Counted from the first letter of the stretch, positions 17,464 through 27,094 are shown. The stretch: DNA of 64,000 nucleotides from UBA5429 sp942493315 (GCA_942493315.1 OW818690.1:682001-746000), one strand, 5' to 3'. Program-made: numbers and translations. The notes: generated from the sequence alone by a model not told the origin.

Positions 17464-17709
17464 ATGAAAAAAATATTTTTAATTTTATGTGTTTTACTTT
17501 CTGTTTCACTTTTTGGTGAAGTGGGAGGAGGTAAAAAAAAATCACAATGTTCATGTTTAGGAGATCCTAAAAAAAATGATGGATCTTGTGTTTCAATTGT
17601 TAATGATCCATTAAGAGAGGGAGCTAAATGTTCAGAATCAAATGGAAATAAAGATTGTTATGGAACAATGTGTTCAGGAGAATCACCAGTGACTCCTCCT
17701 GCTAGCTAA
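17464..17709 (+). CDS. Small secreted six-cysteine peptide B
   Basis: An 81-residue precursor with a signal peptide (about 1-18), a Gly-Lys linker (GEVGGGKKKS) and six Cys at 29, 31, 42, 56, 65 and 70, spaced exactly as in peptide A. Shared core residues include IVNDPLR, NG, DCYGTMC and a Gly after the last Cys. The C-terminus is Pro/Ser-rich. It is followed by a terminator and then by lipoprotein and outer-membrane genes. Export across at least the inner membrane is expected; function is unknown (signal, structural or bacteriocin-like are all open). Confidence 0.75.
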   Translation: MKKIFLILCVLLSVSLFGEVGGGKKKSQCSCLGDPKKNDGSCVSIVNDPLREGAKCSESNGNKDCYGTMCSGESPVTPPAS

Positions 17710-17716
17710 AATCATC

Positions 17717-17752
17717 AAAACCCTCATACATTTTTAAAATGAGGGTTTTTTT
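17717..17752 (+). terminator. Rho-independent terminator after peptide B
   Basis: AAAACCCTCAT ... ATGAGGGTTTT followed by more T. It lies 7 bp after the peptide stop and just before the propeller lipoprotein, so expression of the downstream genes may depend on read-through. Confidence 0.88.
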
Positions 17753-17764
17753 AAAAAAATTTAT

Positions 17765-18922
17765 ATGAAATTATCAAAATATTTTTATTTAATACTGTTT
17801 GTTCTTTTTTTATATGGTTGCAAAGAAAAAACAAACCAAAAAGCAGCCCTATATTTTGAAGGGAATATTGCTTTTAAACTATCTGAAACGACCTCACATG
17901 CTGGAATTTTAAAAATTTTCCCTTTTAAAGACAGTAATATCGATTATATTTCAATTTTTGATGGCCCATTTAAAACATTATACATTTATACTTTAATGGA
18001 TCATAAAATGGTAAAAAAAATTATCATAAAAGACTCATTATTTGATGCTTATGATGCTAGTTTATATATTCATAATTTGGATTCAATATTTATTCTAGAG
18101 ATGTTTAAAAATAATCTTTACTTAATTGATTCCAATGGGAATACTTTACAAAAAATCAAAATTAGAAACAAAGAGTTAATTGACTTTGAAAATAAAAAAG
18201 GGAATATATATATACCCTTTCCTTGTGATGCTTCTAACTCAAATGGGTTTCATTTTTTTGAAAATAAAATATATTTGTCAAGTACTGGTAATTCAACAGT
18301 TGACTATTCAAATAATTGTAAGGATATTTATGTTATAAATTTGTTAAATCAGAAATCTGAATTAACATTTCAAAAACCTCAAATATACTATAGTGGATAT
18401 TGGGGGAATAATTTTCAACATTCTTTACAACTAACATTTATTTCAGAAACAAAAAAGTTTATTGTAAGTTATGGTGCTGATCACTATGTATATGAAACGG
18501 ATTTTAAAACAAAATATATAAAACATATGTTAAAATCAAGATACTTATTTGACTTAAAACCATACGGACATAATAAACCTTCTTCTTATCTTCAAGATCC
18601 TTCGATAGAAAAGTACAACTACTGTGCTGGATCATATTCAAATACATATTATGATGATAAAAACAAGAAGTTTTTGAGATTTGTAAATTTACCATATACT
18701 GATCAACAATATAATGAAGAAATGAAAACAGGATTTCAGCCTTTAAAACGATCAGTTATAATTACTGATGATAAATTAAATATTATAACTGAATTTATTC
18801 TAGATGAAAAAATTACAATTCCTGTTTTTATTTATGATGGCAAATTATATTTCAATGATAGTGACTCATATAGAAAAAATCAAGATTCAATCTACTTTAA
18901 AAAATATTCAATAAAATTATGA
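17765..18922 (+). CDS. Beta-propeller lipoprotein (DUF4221-like)
   Basis: A 385-residue lipoprotein (signal plus lipobox LFLYGC, Cys near 19). The body has repeated strand patterns typical of six-bladed propellers, for example LYIYTLMDHKMVKKIIIKD and SIFILEMFKNNLYLIDSNG followed by NTLQKIKI, as in DUF4221 and related Bacteroidota families. Such proteins sit in the periplasm or outer membrane and their role is not established. Similar propeller lipoproteins are often found beside small NVEAL-type peptides, which fits this locus. Its stop overlaps the next gene (ATGA), so the two are translationally coupled. Confidence 0.65.
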   Translation: MKLSKYFYLILFVLFLYGCKEKTNQKAALYFEGNIAFKLSETTSHAGILKIFPFKDSNIDYISIFDGPFKTLYIYTLMDHKMVKKIIIKDSLFDAYDASLYIHNLDSIFILEMFKNNLYLIDSNGNTLQKIKIRNKELIDFENKKGNIYIPFPCDASNSNGFHFFENKIYLSSTGNSTVDYSNNCKDIYVINLLNQKSELTFQKPQIYYSGYWGNNFQHSLQLTFISETKKFIVSYGADHYVYETDFKTKYIKHMLKSRYLFDLKPYGHNKPSSYLQDPSIEKYNYCAGSYSNTYYDDKNKKFLRFVNLPYTDQQYNEEMKTGFQPLKRSVIITDDKLNIITEFILDEKITIPVFIYDGKLYFNDSDSYRKNQDSIYFKKYSIKL

Positions 18923-19368
18923 AATCGTTAAAAACACTTTCTTTTATTTTAGTTTTATTAGGATTTTTATCCTGTTCTCAACAAGATAGAAAAATAAATT
19001 TAATTAATAACAAAATCAAAATTCATTTTGAAAATATTAAATCTATAAAGGAATACAAAGCCATTGTTTTAATTCCTAGGGAAGGTTGTGGCGGATGTAT
19101 TTCAGATGCAACATCAAAAACTACAGAATTATTAATCCAAAGAAGAGATATTTTATTAATTCTTACTGATGTAACAGATATGAAATTACTAAAAATTCAA
19201 TTCGGGAATAGTTTATTAAAAGATCCAAATGTGAGCATTGATGTTCCTAATTTATTTGTTGATAAAAGAGTTTCATCAATATATCCTCAAATTTTTTATT
19301 TAAAAAATGGTAAATGTGATTTTTTTGAGGTTTTCGATATAACTTCAGAAAGATTTAGAACTTTATAA
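18919..19368 (+). CDS. Lipoprotein with thioredoxin-like CGGC motif
   Basis: A 149-residue lipoprotein (lipobox GFLSC, Cys19). IVLIPREGCGGCISD places a CxxC pair at residues 57 and 60 after a central strand, and SIYPQIFYLKNG resembles the cis-Pro loop of thioredoxin folds. Together they suggest a small envelope thiol oxidoreductase or a redox-active binding protein. It is translationally coupled to the propeller lipoprotein and followed 9 bp later by an outer-membrane barrel gene. Disulfide handling of the neighbouring six-Cys peptides is an attractive but unproven role. Confidence 0.6.
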   Translation: MKSLKTLSFILVLLGFLSCSQQDRKINLINNKIKIHFENIKSIKEYKAIVLIPREGCGGCISDATSKTTELLIQRRDILLILTDVTDMKLLKIQFGNSLLKDPNVSIDVPNLFVDKRVSSIYPQIFYLKNGKCDFFEVFDITSERFRTL

Positions 19369-19377
19369 AATTAACCC

Positions 19378-21813
19378 ATGAAAAAATCCATCTTTATTCT
19401 GTCTCTTGTGTGGCTTTCGACATTTGTATCTGCCCAAACTATTGAATTTGTGGGAGTTGTTAAAGACTCCTTATCTAAAGACGTGATCTCTTATGTTTCC
19501 ATAATTGCTATTAATGAGCAAGACTCAACCATTGCCGGGACTATAACCGATGAAAAAGGTCGATTTAAACTACTTGTTCCACAAAGGGAAATAGTAAAAC
19601 TACAAATTTATTTTCTGGGTTACCAACCTCTTAATAAGGTAATTAAACCTAATAAAAAAAGGATGGAGTTAGGAACAATTCTTTTGACCCCCGAAACCAA
19701 AATGTTGGCTCCATTAGAAGTAAACGGAACTGCTGCACGTGTAGAACGAAAGTTTGATAAAACAGTGTATCGGATTGATGAAGCTACTGCTGCTGCATCA
19801 CTTACCATTTATGATCTATTAAGAACTTTACCCGGGGTTACCGTTGAAGACAATATTGTAATATTTAAAGGGGTTTCTCCGGCTATTTATGTTGATAATA
19901 CACCTTCTCAACTGCTTTATCCTAACCTTTTGGCTATTCCTGTAGATCGGGTTGAAAAAGTGGAGCTCATTGATGCATCAATGAGAAGAGGTGGAACAGG
20001 CAATGGAGGTATTATCAATATCAAATTGAAAAAAATTACTGAAGATGGTTTGAGTGGTGTTTTATCAACCAAGCCTGCTACCATATCTTTTAAAAATGTG
20101 GATGAATCAGCCCATTTAGTGAATCTGAATTACAAAAAGAATAAAAATATTTTTGTAAGTAACTCCAATTTGAATACCAATAATAATCAGTATGGTTATA
20201 CCCTTAAGTCCACCTATTTTAATAATCCCATTATTTCAGATTCAATTTCGGAAATGAACAAATACTCTTATGATAAATCATATTACAGCATTTCTGAAAG
20301 TTTAGGGTATCTTTATCAACCTAATGATGCCACTAAGTTTACCTTTAGTATGGGGGTTTACTTGGCAAAAGATCATTCCACTTCTCATACTGAATTGATT
20401 CAAACCAATGAAATAATAAATACAATAACAAATTCCATTATTAAAAATTCTACTTCTGAATGGCGTGATCCTTCCGGATCTATGGGAATCAATTATTGGC
20501 ATCAAATTGATACGAATGACCAATATATGGAAGCTAATCTCTATTATGCACTTTATGGAGGTAAAAGCATGTATAAAACTGTTCAGCAAATTGATTATTT
20601 AAGATCGGAATTAATTGATAGCACATCTTATCTGAATGGTTTTTCTCAAAAAGATTATCCCCAAAATCTATTTTTTGATTTCTTTTATAATAAACCTTTA
20701 TCCAAAAATACACGATTCAATATTTACTATGCATTTGAGAATCAGTTTCATCAAAAATCACAAATAAGGGTATTTGAAAACAATATATTAAAACCAATTT
20801 GGAATAAAGATGATCAATATTTTGAGATCAATCAAACATTATCAATCCGCTTAGGAACAAAATATAAAAAATGGAAATGGGATTTTGGAATAAATTTGGA
20901 AGATCAATATATTAAAGGAACCTATAGAAGAATTGATGAAATTGGAACTGATTCTACTCGTTTGCTCAATAAAAACTATTTTAAGTTTTTACCCTCTTTT
21001 GTCATGGCATACACAATTAATAATGAACAAGAACTCAAGTTAAGTGGATCTGTTACAAGTGATTATTTATACTTTTCTAATTTATTAGACTTCGTTTATA
21101 AAGAAAATTTTTCTTGGAGTACAGGAAACAGTGAATTAAAACCGCCCAAATACTATTCCCTCTATTTTGGGTATTCTCTTTTTAAAAGTAATTGGAATGG
21201 AGCTGTTGATCTTTTTTATTCATACTCCAACAATTATAACAGACCTGTTTCCTCTCAAATAACAGATTTGATATCATTAAGTAAATGGTATAACATTGCA
21301 GAAATTAATAAAATAGGGGCAAATTTTTCATTGTGGTTTATGATTAAAAAATTCAGTGCATCTGTTTACTCCAGTTTTTATTTCCAAAAATACAACATTG
21401 ATAAATATAAATTGATTGCATTAGAGCTAAATATGCCCTATACAACTCCCAATGAATTTCATTTTAATTATTACATCTATGCTTCAATGAACTATAGAAT
21501 TAAGAAATTCACTGCTCAAAGTACCATTTACTACTTTGGTAAAGAATTTGATGAAACCGGATCATCAAATGGATATATAAATCTATCTCTTTCGGTAAAT
21601 TACCGATTTTTAAAAGATAAACTCCAACTTGGGATCGGGGCAAGAAACCTATTGAGAAATCTATTTCCAATTAAAAGCGAAGGTAATAGTTTTGGTGTAT
21701 ATAGTGTTAGTGAGTCTTATGGATTCGGTTACCAACCAACCCTCTACATTTCTGCACGCTACGATTTAAATTTTGGAAGTAGAAATACGGAGTATATTAA
21801 TGGGAAGAAATAG
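19378..21813 (+). CDS. Outer-membrane beta-barrel protein with carboxypeptidase-like and plug domains
   Basis: An 811-residue exported protein. Signal peptide about 1-19, CarboxypepD_reg-like domain about 23-100 (EFVGVVKDSLSKDVISYVSI), TonB plug-like region about 110-215 (LLRTLPGVTVEDNIVIFKGV; RVEKVELIDASMRRGGTGNG), then an OMP_b-brl_3-type barrel to the C-terminus. This resembles TonB-dependent receptors without a SusD partner. Substrate unknown. As the last gene of the peptide locus it could import or export the peptides or act as their receptor; this rests on context alone. Confidence 0.8.
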   Translation: MKKSIFILSLVWLSTFVSAQTIEFVGVVKDSLSKDVISYVSIIAINEQDSTIAGTITDEKGRFKLLVPQREIVKLQIYFLGYQPLNKVIKPNKKRMELGTILLTPETKMLAPLEVNGTAARVERKFDKTVYRIDEATAAASLTIYDLLRTLPGVTVEDNIVIFKGVSPAIYVDNTPSQLLYPNLLAIPVDRVEKVELIDASMRRGGTGNGGIINIKLKKITEDGLSGVLSTKPATISFKNVDESAHLVNLNYKKNKNIFVSNSNLNTNNNQYGYTLKSTYFNNPIISDSISEMNKYSYDKSYYSISESLGYLYQPNDATKFTFSMGVYLAKDHSTSHTELIQTNEIINTITNSIIKNSTSEWRDPSGSMGINYWHQIDTNDQYMEANLYYALYGGKSMYKTVQQIDYLRSELIDSTSYLNGFSQKDYPQNLFFDFFYNKPLSKNTRFNIYYAFENQFHQKSQIRVFENNILKPIWNKDDQYFEINQTLSIRLGTKYKKWKWDFGINLEDQYIKGTYRRIDEIGTDSTRLLNKNYFKFLPSFVMAYTINNEQELKLSGSVTSDYLYFSNLLDFVYKENFSWSTGNSELKPPKYYSLYFGYSLFKSNWNGAVDLFYSYSNNYNRPVSSQITDLISLSKWYNIAEINKIGANFSLWFMIKKFSASVYSSFYFQKYNIDKYKLIALELNMPYTTPNEFHFNYYIYASMNYRIKKFTAQSTIYYFGKEFDETGSSNGYINLSLSVNYRFLKDKLQLGIGARNLLRNLFPIKSEGNSFGVYSVSESYGFGYQPTLYISARYDLNFGSRNTEYINGKK

Positions 21814-21875
21814 GGGATAATAAGCTAATGTGATAATACGCTAATTTTACTACAGAAATTGTATTTTTACAAATT

Positions 21876-21912
21876 AAAAAAGGCCCAAAATGAGTTTCAC
21901 TTTGGGCCTTTT
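21876..21912. terminator. Bidirectional terminator between the barrel gene and gcvP
   Basis: AAAAGGCCCAAAA...TTTTGGGCCTTTT: a perfect stem flanked by A and T runs on both strands, between two convergent genes. Confidence 0.9.
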
Positions 21913-21930
21913 AGTTATTTTACGTTGATC

Positions 21931-24789
21931 TTAGAAAGCGTCGCAGCTGCATTGAAGATTTCTGTCTCCATGTGCATCGTTTACTTTTCCTACTGTTGGC
22001 CAATATTTTTCAGTATGTGGCATTGGGAATGCAGCTTTCATACGGCTGTAAGGTTTATCCCACTCATCTCCGCAAACTACACACATGGTATGTGGGGCGT
22101 TTTTGATCACATTATTGGTTTTATCTGCCTCTCCGTTTTCAATTTCACGAATCTCTTCACGAATCGCAATAAAGGCATCACATAAACGATCTAATTCGCT
22201 TAATGGTTCACTTTCAGTTGGTTCAACCATAAGTGTTCCATGAACAGGGAATGCTACTGTTGGAGCATGAAAACCATAGTCCATCATCCGTTTGGCAATG
22301 TCAATAACCTGAATACCGGCTGTTTTTTCAAACTCATTACAATCGAGAATCATCTCATGAGCACACATTCCTTGTGAACCGGTGTACATGATTTTATAAT
22401 GATCTTGTAAGCGAGCTTTGATATAATTGGCAGTTAAAATCGCATATTTTGTGGCTTCTTTCAAACCGTTTCCACCTAACATTTTCAAATATCCATAAGT
22501 GATTGGTAAAGCAGAAGCACTTCCGTAAGGTGCAGCAGCTACCTGATTTCCCTGAACACCACCCACACTGATGACTGAATGGTTAGGTAGAAAATCAACT
22601 AAATAATCTGCAACTCCGATAGGTCCAATTCCGGGGCCACCACCACCGTGAGGAATTGCAAATGTTTTGTGTAAATTCAAGTGACAAACATCAGCTCCCA
22701 TTGAGCCGGGAGATGTTAATCCCACTTGAGCATTCATATTGGCACCATCCATATACACCAAACCACCGTTTTCATGAATAATGCGGATAATCTCTAAAAT
22801 AGCTTCTTCAAAAACACCGTGTGTAGATGGATAGGTGATCATCAAACAAGACAAACGATCCTTGTTTTCAATAGCTTTTGTTCTTAAATCTTCAACATCA
22901 ATCTCGCCACATTCAGTAGATTTCACTACAATAATCTCAAAGCCGGCTTTTGCTGCAGATGCGGGGTTTGTTCCATGAGCAGAAGCGGGAATTAAGCAGA
23001 TATCTCTTTGAGTTTCCCCTTTGCTGATATGATAATTGCGAATCACTGTTAATCCGGCGTATTCACCAGCTGCTCCTGAGTTAGGTTGGAAAGAGATCGC
23101 TTTAAATCCGGTAACGATGCTCAACCATTGATCCATCTCTTTGATCATTTCAAGATACCCTTCCACCTGATCTTCCGGTGCAAAAGGATGAATGGCTCCC
23201 ACTTCAGGCCAGCTTAATGGGAACATCTCAGCGGCTGCATTGAGTTTCATGGTACAAGATCCAAGTGGAATCATCGCTCTGTTTAACGATAAATCTTTAA
23301 TTTCCAATAACTTCATATATCTCATCATTTCTGTTTCAGAATGGTATTTGCTGAAAATTTCATGAGCTAAAAATGGAGTTGTTCTGGTTAAATCCTGAGG
23401 AATATGTAGTGGTGGAATGGTTCCATTGTCAACACAAACGAAAGGAGTAAATGGTTTATTGACTGCTTTTGCTAATACTTCAATCATTTCATTTACATCT
23501 TCCAACAAAACAGTTTCATCTAAAGAGATAGAGATACACTCATCACACCAGTAATAGAAATTCATTTTGTGTTGAAGAGCCACCTCTTTAACGGCTGCCG
23601 TTGTCATTCCTTCCGGAACTTGAAGGCAAATTGTATCAAAGAAATGAGGATTATGATTTTTATATCCTAATTTAACAGCTTCTTCTGCTAAAATACCAGC
23701 TAAAATATTGATTTTAATAGCTTTATCTTTTAATCCTTTTGGACCATGCCACATTCCATAAAAACCTGCAGTGATGGCAGATAATGCGGAAGCAGTACAA
23801 ATATTGGAGGTTGCTTTTTCTCTTTTGATATGTTGTTCTCGGGTTTGTAAAGCCATACGTAAAGCTTTGTTTCCATGAACATCAATGGTAACCCCAATAA
23901 TACGACCCGGCATAGAGCGTTTCAAATCGTCAATACAGGCAAAAAAACCGGCATGAGGACCACCAAATCCCATAGGAACACCAAATCTTTGGGTATTTCC
24001 TACAACACAATCTGCGCCCCACTCTCCCGGAGGAGTAAGTAAAGTTAACGCAAAAAGATCAGCAGCTACTCCGACAAAAACACCTTTTGCTTTTGCATCT
24101 GAAGCAAATTTTCTATAATCTGTCACTTCTCCCCAACTACCGGGATATTGAACCATGATACCAAAAAAAGTCTCATCAATAACCATTTTTTCAGGATCAC
24201 CGGTAACAACTTCAATCCCTTGAGGATGTGCATTGGTTTGGATAACAGCTAAGGTTTGTGGAAACACATCGTTAGAAACAAAGAATTTGTTTACTCCGTT
24301 TTTAACCGCTTCTCTTTTACGACTATTAAAAAACATCAACATCATTTCTCCAGCTGCTGTGGCTTCATCTAACATGGAAGCGTTTGCCAATGGCATTCCT
24401 GTAAGATCAGCTATCATCGTCTGGTAGTTCAAAAGTGCTTCCAAACGACCTTGGGATATCTCAGCCTGATAAGGAGTATAGGCAGTGTACCAACCCGGAT
24501 TTTCAGTTACATTTCTTAAAATTACGCCAGGAGTGTAGGTGTTATAATACCCCATTCCCATATACGATTTATAGATTTTATTTTTAGCAAATAAACCTTT
24601 TACATGATTCAAATAAACTCCTTCTGTCATCCCTTCAGGAAGTGGAAGTTCCTCTTTTAGTCTAATAGAAGCAGGAATTGTTTTATCAATTAATTCACCT
24701 AAACTGGAAACACCAATCGTTTTTAACATTTTAGTGACATCCTCTGGTTGAGGACCGTTATGTCTTAATGTAAAATCGTCTTTTATCAT
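21931..24789 (-). CDS. gcvP: Glycine dehydrogenase (decarboxylating), P-protein
   Basis: The PLP-dependent P-protein of the glycine cleavage system, which decarboxylates glycine and passes the aminomethyl group to the H-protein lipoyl arm. At 952 residues it is the single-chain form (fused alpha and beta halves). Visible features are RHNGPQPEDV at the start, the LPLANASMLDEATAAGEMM block, the PLP-Lys site NLHKTFAIPHGGGGPG near residue 707, and the C-terminal GDRNLQCSC. No gcvT or gcvH is nearby, so the system is dispersed in this genome. It is monocistronic with its own promoter. Confidence 0.97.
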   Translation of the reverse strand: MIKDDFTLRHNGPQPEDVTKMLKTIGVSSLGELIDKTIPASIRLKEELPLPEGMTEGVYLNHVKGLFAKNKIYKSYMGMGYYNTYTPGVILRNVTENPGWYTAYTPYQAEISQGRLEALLNYQTMIADLTGMPLANASMLDEATAAGEMMLMFFNSRKREAVKNGVNKFFVSNDVFPQTLAVIQTNAHPQGIEVVTGDPEKMVIDETFFGIMVQYPGSWGEVTDYRKFASDAKAKGVFVGVAADLFALTLLTPPGEWGADCVVGNTQRFGVPMGFGGPHAGFFACIDDLKRSMPGRIIGVTIDVHGNKALRMALQTREQHIKREKATSNICTASALSAITAGFYGMWHGPKGLKDKAIKINILAGILAEEAVKLGYKNHNPHFFDTICLQVPEGMTTAAVKEVALQHKMNFYYWCDECISISLDETVLLEDVNEMIEVLAKAVNKPFTPFVCVDNGTIPPLHIPQDLTRTTPFLAHEIFSKYHSETEMMRYMKLLEIKDLSLNRAMIPLGSCTMKLNAAAEMFPLSWPEVGAIHPFAPEDQVEGYLEMIKEMDQWLSIVTGFKAISFQPNSGAAGEYAGLTVIRNYHISKGETQRDICLIPASAHGTNPASAAKAGFEIIVVKSTECGEIDVEDLRTKAIENKDRLSCLMITYPSTHGVFEEAILEIIRIIHENGGLVYMDGANMNAQVGLTSPGSMGADVCHLNLHKTFAIPHGGGGPGIGPIGVADYLVDFLPNHSVISVGGVQGNQVAAAPYGSASALPITYGYLKMLGGNGLKEATKYAILTANYIKARLQDHYKIMYTGSQGMCAHEMILDCNEFEKTAGIQVIDIAKRMMDYGFHAPTVAFPVHGTLMVEPTESEPLSELDRLCDAFIAIREEIREIENGEADKTNNVIKNAPHTMCVVCGDEWDKPYSRMKAAFPMPHTEKYWPTVGKVNDAHGDRNLQCSCDAF

Positions 24790-24838
24790 ATTGATTATTA
24801 TTAAGTTATAAAATTAAATAGCTATATTTTTGGAATAG

Positions 24839-24846
24839 CAAATATA
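24839..24846 (-). promoter_or_regulatory. Promoter -7 box for gcvP
   Basis: TATATTTG on the minus strand, 49 bp before the gcvP start codon. It falls between gcvP and the end of rlmF. Confidence 0.65.
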
Positions 24847-24851
24847 CAAAA

Positions 24852-25817
24852 TTAATTGTTTTCTTTTTGACCCCAAAGGACTTGTTGTTTAGAATTCAAA
24901 AATGTCCATGCTACAATTCTGCTCATTTTATTCCCTTGATTCATAGCAATTGTTTTCATTTGTAAAACGTTTGCTTGTTCTAAGAACTTGTAAATTGTTT
25001 TTAGGTTTGATTGTTTAGAGATGATCGTGGTAAACCAACAACATGAATTGGCAAAAAGTTTACTTTGAGTAATCATATTTTTCACAAACTGAATTTCACC
25101 CCCATCACACCATAACTCATTACTTTGTCCTCCAAAATTTAAAGTAGGAGCAGCTCCTTTTTGTTGAGTCAGATTCGAAACCTTTCTCAATGTTCCTGCT
25201 TGTGCATCCTGGAAGGAAGCGTGAAAAGGGGGATTACAGATGGTAACATCAAAAAATTCATCTTTTTCAATAATCCCTTTAAAAATATGAGTTGGATTTT
25301 GCTGCAAACGAATCGCTACTTGACCTTGCAAAGATTGGTTTAAACGAATTATTTCTCTGGCAGACTGAATAGATTTTGGATCAATATCTGTCCCAACAAA
25401 TCTCCAGCCATACTCTTTGATTCCAATAATAGGATAAATACAATTGGCTCCAACTCCAATATCTAAACATTTTATCTTTCTTCCTTTTGGCAATTCACCG
25501 GAAAACGTATTAGACAGTAAGTCTGCAACATAATGAATATAGTCGGCTCTACCCGGAATGGGTGGACACAGGTAACCTTCGGGAATGGACCAATGGTCTA
25601 TTCCATAAAAGAACTTCAACAATGCTTTGTTGAGGACGAAAACAGCCTTTGGATCAGAAAAATCGATCGTTTTTTCTTGAAATGGCGACCAGGTTACATA
25701 AGGACTTAATTCAGGACAACAAACCGTTAACTCATTAAAATTATAACGTGATCTATGTTTATTTCGAGGATGTAACTGTGATTTTTCCTGAGGAATCTCT
25801 TTTTTATTTGGCACCAT
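24852..25817 (-). CDS. rlmF: 23S rRNA (adenine-1618-N6)-methyltransferase RlmF
   Basis: A SAM-dependent N6-adenine methyltransferase acting on A1618 of 23S rRNA. The 321-residue protein begins with the family's LHPRNKHRSRYNF and has YCLCPPIPGRADYIHY-like sequence (GYLCPPIPGRADYIHYVADL), the SAM loop LDIGVGANCIYPIIG and the catalytic NPPFHAS. All are typical of RlmF (formerly YbiN). Its start codon overlaps the stop of the upstream antiporter gene (TAATG), so they are translationally coupled. Confidence 0.95.
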   Translation of the reverse strand: MVPNKKEIPQEKSQLHPRNKHRSRYNFNELTVCCPELSPYVTWSPFQEKTIDFSDPKAVFVLNKALLKFFYGIDHWSIPEGYLCPPIPGRADYIHYVADLLSNTFSGELPKGRKIKCLDIGVGANCIYPIIGIKEYGWRFVGTDIDPKSIQSAREIIRLNQSLQGQVAIRLQQNPTHIFKGIIEKDEFFDVTICNPPFHASFQDAQAGTLRKVSNLTQQKGAAPTLNFGGQSNELWCDGGEIQFVKNMITQSKLFANSCCWFTTIISKQSNLKTIYKFLEQANVLQMKTIAMNQGNKMSRIVAWTFLNSKQQVLWGQKENN

Positions 25818-27094
25818 TACGTTTCTTTAATCTCTTTTTCAGTTACCCCATTTTGACTTTTTGCTTTTGCTTTTTCAATTCTATTAAATCCCCATTTGAG
25901 CATTACGGGAGTAGTTAATGTTGTTAAAACGCCCATTATCACTAATATAGAAAATATTTCTGAGGATATTAAATTTGCTTTATAGGCAATATTGGCAATC
26001 ACCAGTTCCATAATTCCTCTGGCATTTAGGCCCATTCCTATCACACTAGCCGTTTTATTATTTAACCCTGCAAATTTACTGCCGGTATAACCTCCAAGGA
26101 TTTTGGAAAAATAGGAAACCAGAACTACTGCAATAAGCAACCACCAATTTTGGATCGAAAAGAAATTAAATTCGAGTCCAATAGCAGCAAAAAAGATGGG
26201 TGCTAAAAATCCGTTTGCCAAACTACTCGTTGTTTGCTCAACAGACTTCAAATGTTGTTTTCCAATAATAGATTCACTCAGAAGCATTGAAGCAAAAAAA
26301 GCACCAATCACAAAATGAAATCCAAGCATTTCAGTTACCATAGAAAAAAGAAGAATAAATGCAAAAAACACAACAAACAAGGATTCTTTGCCTTTCATAA
26401 AATGGAGTAACTTATTTAGGGATACTTCAATATAGTTTCCTTTATTGGTAATTTTCTGAATCAAAAAGTAGCTTACAGCAAGTATTGAAATAAATAATAA
26501 CAACTTTAAAAGAGAGATCGAAGAGATCACTAAGATAGAATGGAATGACAGGTCAGAATCTTTAAGATTGAGTAAAACACCTAAAACAGAAAGGGCTAAT
26601 ATGTCATCAAAAATGGCGTTTGATATTATAGTTTGTCCAATTTTAGTATTTAGTTTTCCTAAATCCATTAGAATTCTGATACTCACCGGAAGTGCCGTTA
26701 TCGCAATACACAATCCTAAAAACATAGTTGTCATGATTTGTAAGCCAAAAAAATGACCTACTAAAACACCGCTTCCTAAAGGCACAACAAAACCAAGAAT
26801 GAGGATAATTAAATTTTTTCCTCTAAAAGATTTCAAAATATTTTCCACTTCAATTTCCAGACCAGCTAAAATGATCAATAAAAACACGCCTAAGTCAGAA
26901 ATAACCTGAATTGATTCTGTACGATGAATAATATCAAACATACTTGGTCCCAAAATAATACCGGCAATAATCTCACCAATCATAGAGGGTTGTTTAAACC
27001 TTTCAAACACTTCACCCAACAATCTTGCAGTGACCAATAAAATCAAAAGATTGGTAAAAAAGGGGAGTTCAAAATGAGCAATTTCCAATTCCAT
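25817..27094 (-). CDS. Cation:proton antiporter (CPA2 family)
   Basis: A 425-residue inner-membrane antiporter of the Na+/H+ exchanger (CPA2/KefB-type) family with about 12 hydrophobic segments. Conserved stretches are FKQPSMIGEIIAGIILGPS near the N-terminus, AIFDDILALSVLG (the D-D ion-binding motif of this family) and GLNARGIMELVIANIAY. It lacks a C-terminal RCK/TrkA domain, so K+ efflux regulation of the Kef type is less likely. It is the first gene of a two-gene unit with rlmF. Confidence 0.9.
   Translation of the reverse strand: MELEIAHFELPFFTNLLILLVTARLLGEVFERFKQPSMIGEIIAGIILGPSMFDIIHRTESIQVISDLGVFLLIILAGLEIEVENILKSFRGKNLIILILGFVVPLGSGVLVGHFFGLQIMTTMFLGLCIAITALPVSIRILMDLGKLNTKIGQTIISNAIFDDILALSVLGVLLNLKDSDLSFHSILVISSISLLKLLLFISILAVSYFLIQKITNKGNYIEVSLNKLLHFMKGKESLFVVFFAFILLFSMVTEMLGFHFVIGAFFASMLLSESIIGKQHLKSVEQTTSSLANGFLAPIFFAAIGLEFNFFSIQNWWLLIAVVLVSYFSKILGGYTGSKFAGLNNKTASVIGMGLNARGIMELVIANIAYKANLISSEIFSILVIMGVLTTLTTPVMLKWGFNRIEKAKAKSQNGVTEKEIKET

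Noticed and set aside
16799..17709. Calling the peptides NVEAL family members
   Set aside because: Size and Gly-rich segment are similar, but the NVEAL motif itself is absent in both, so I only note the resemblance.
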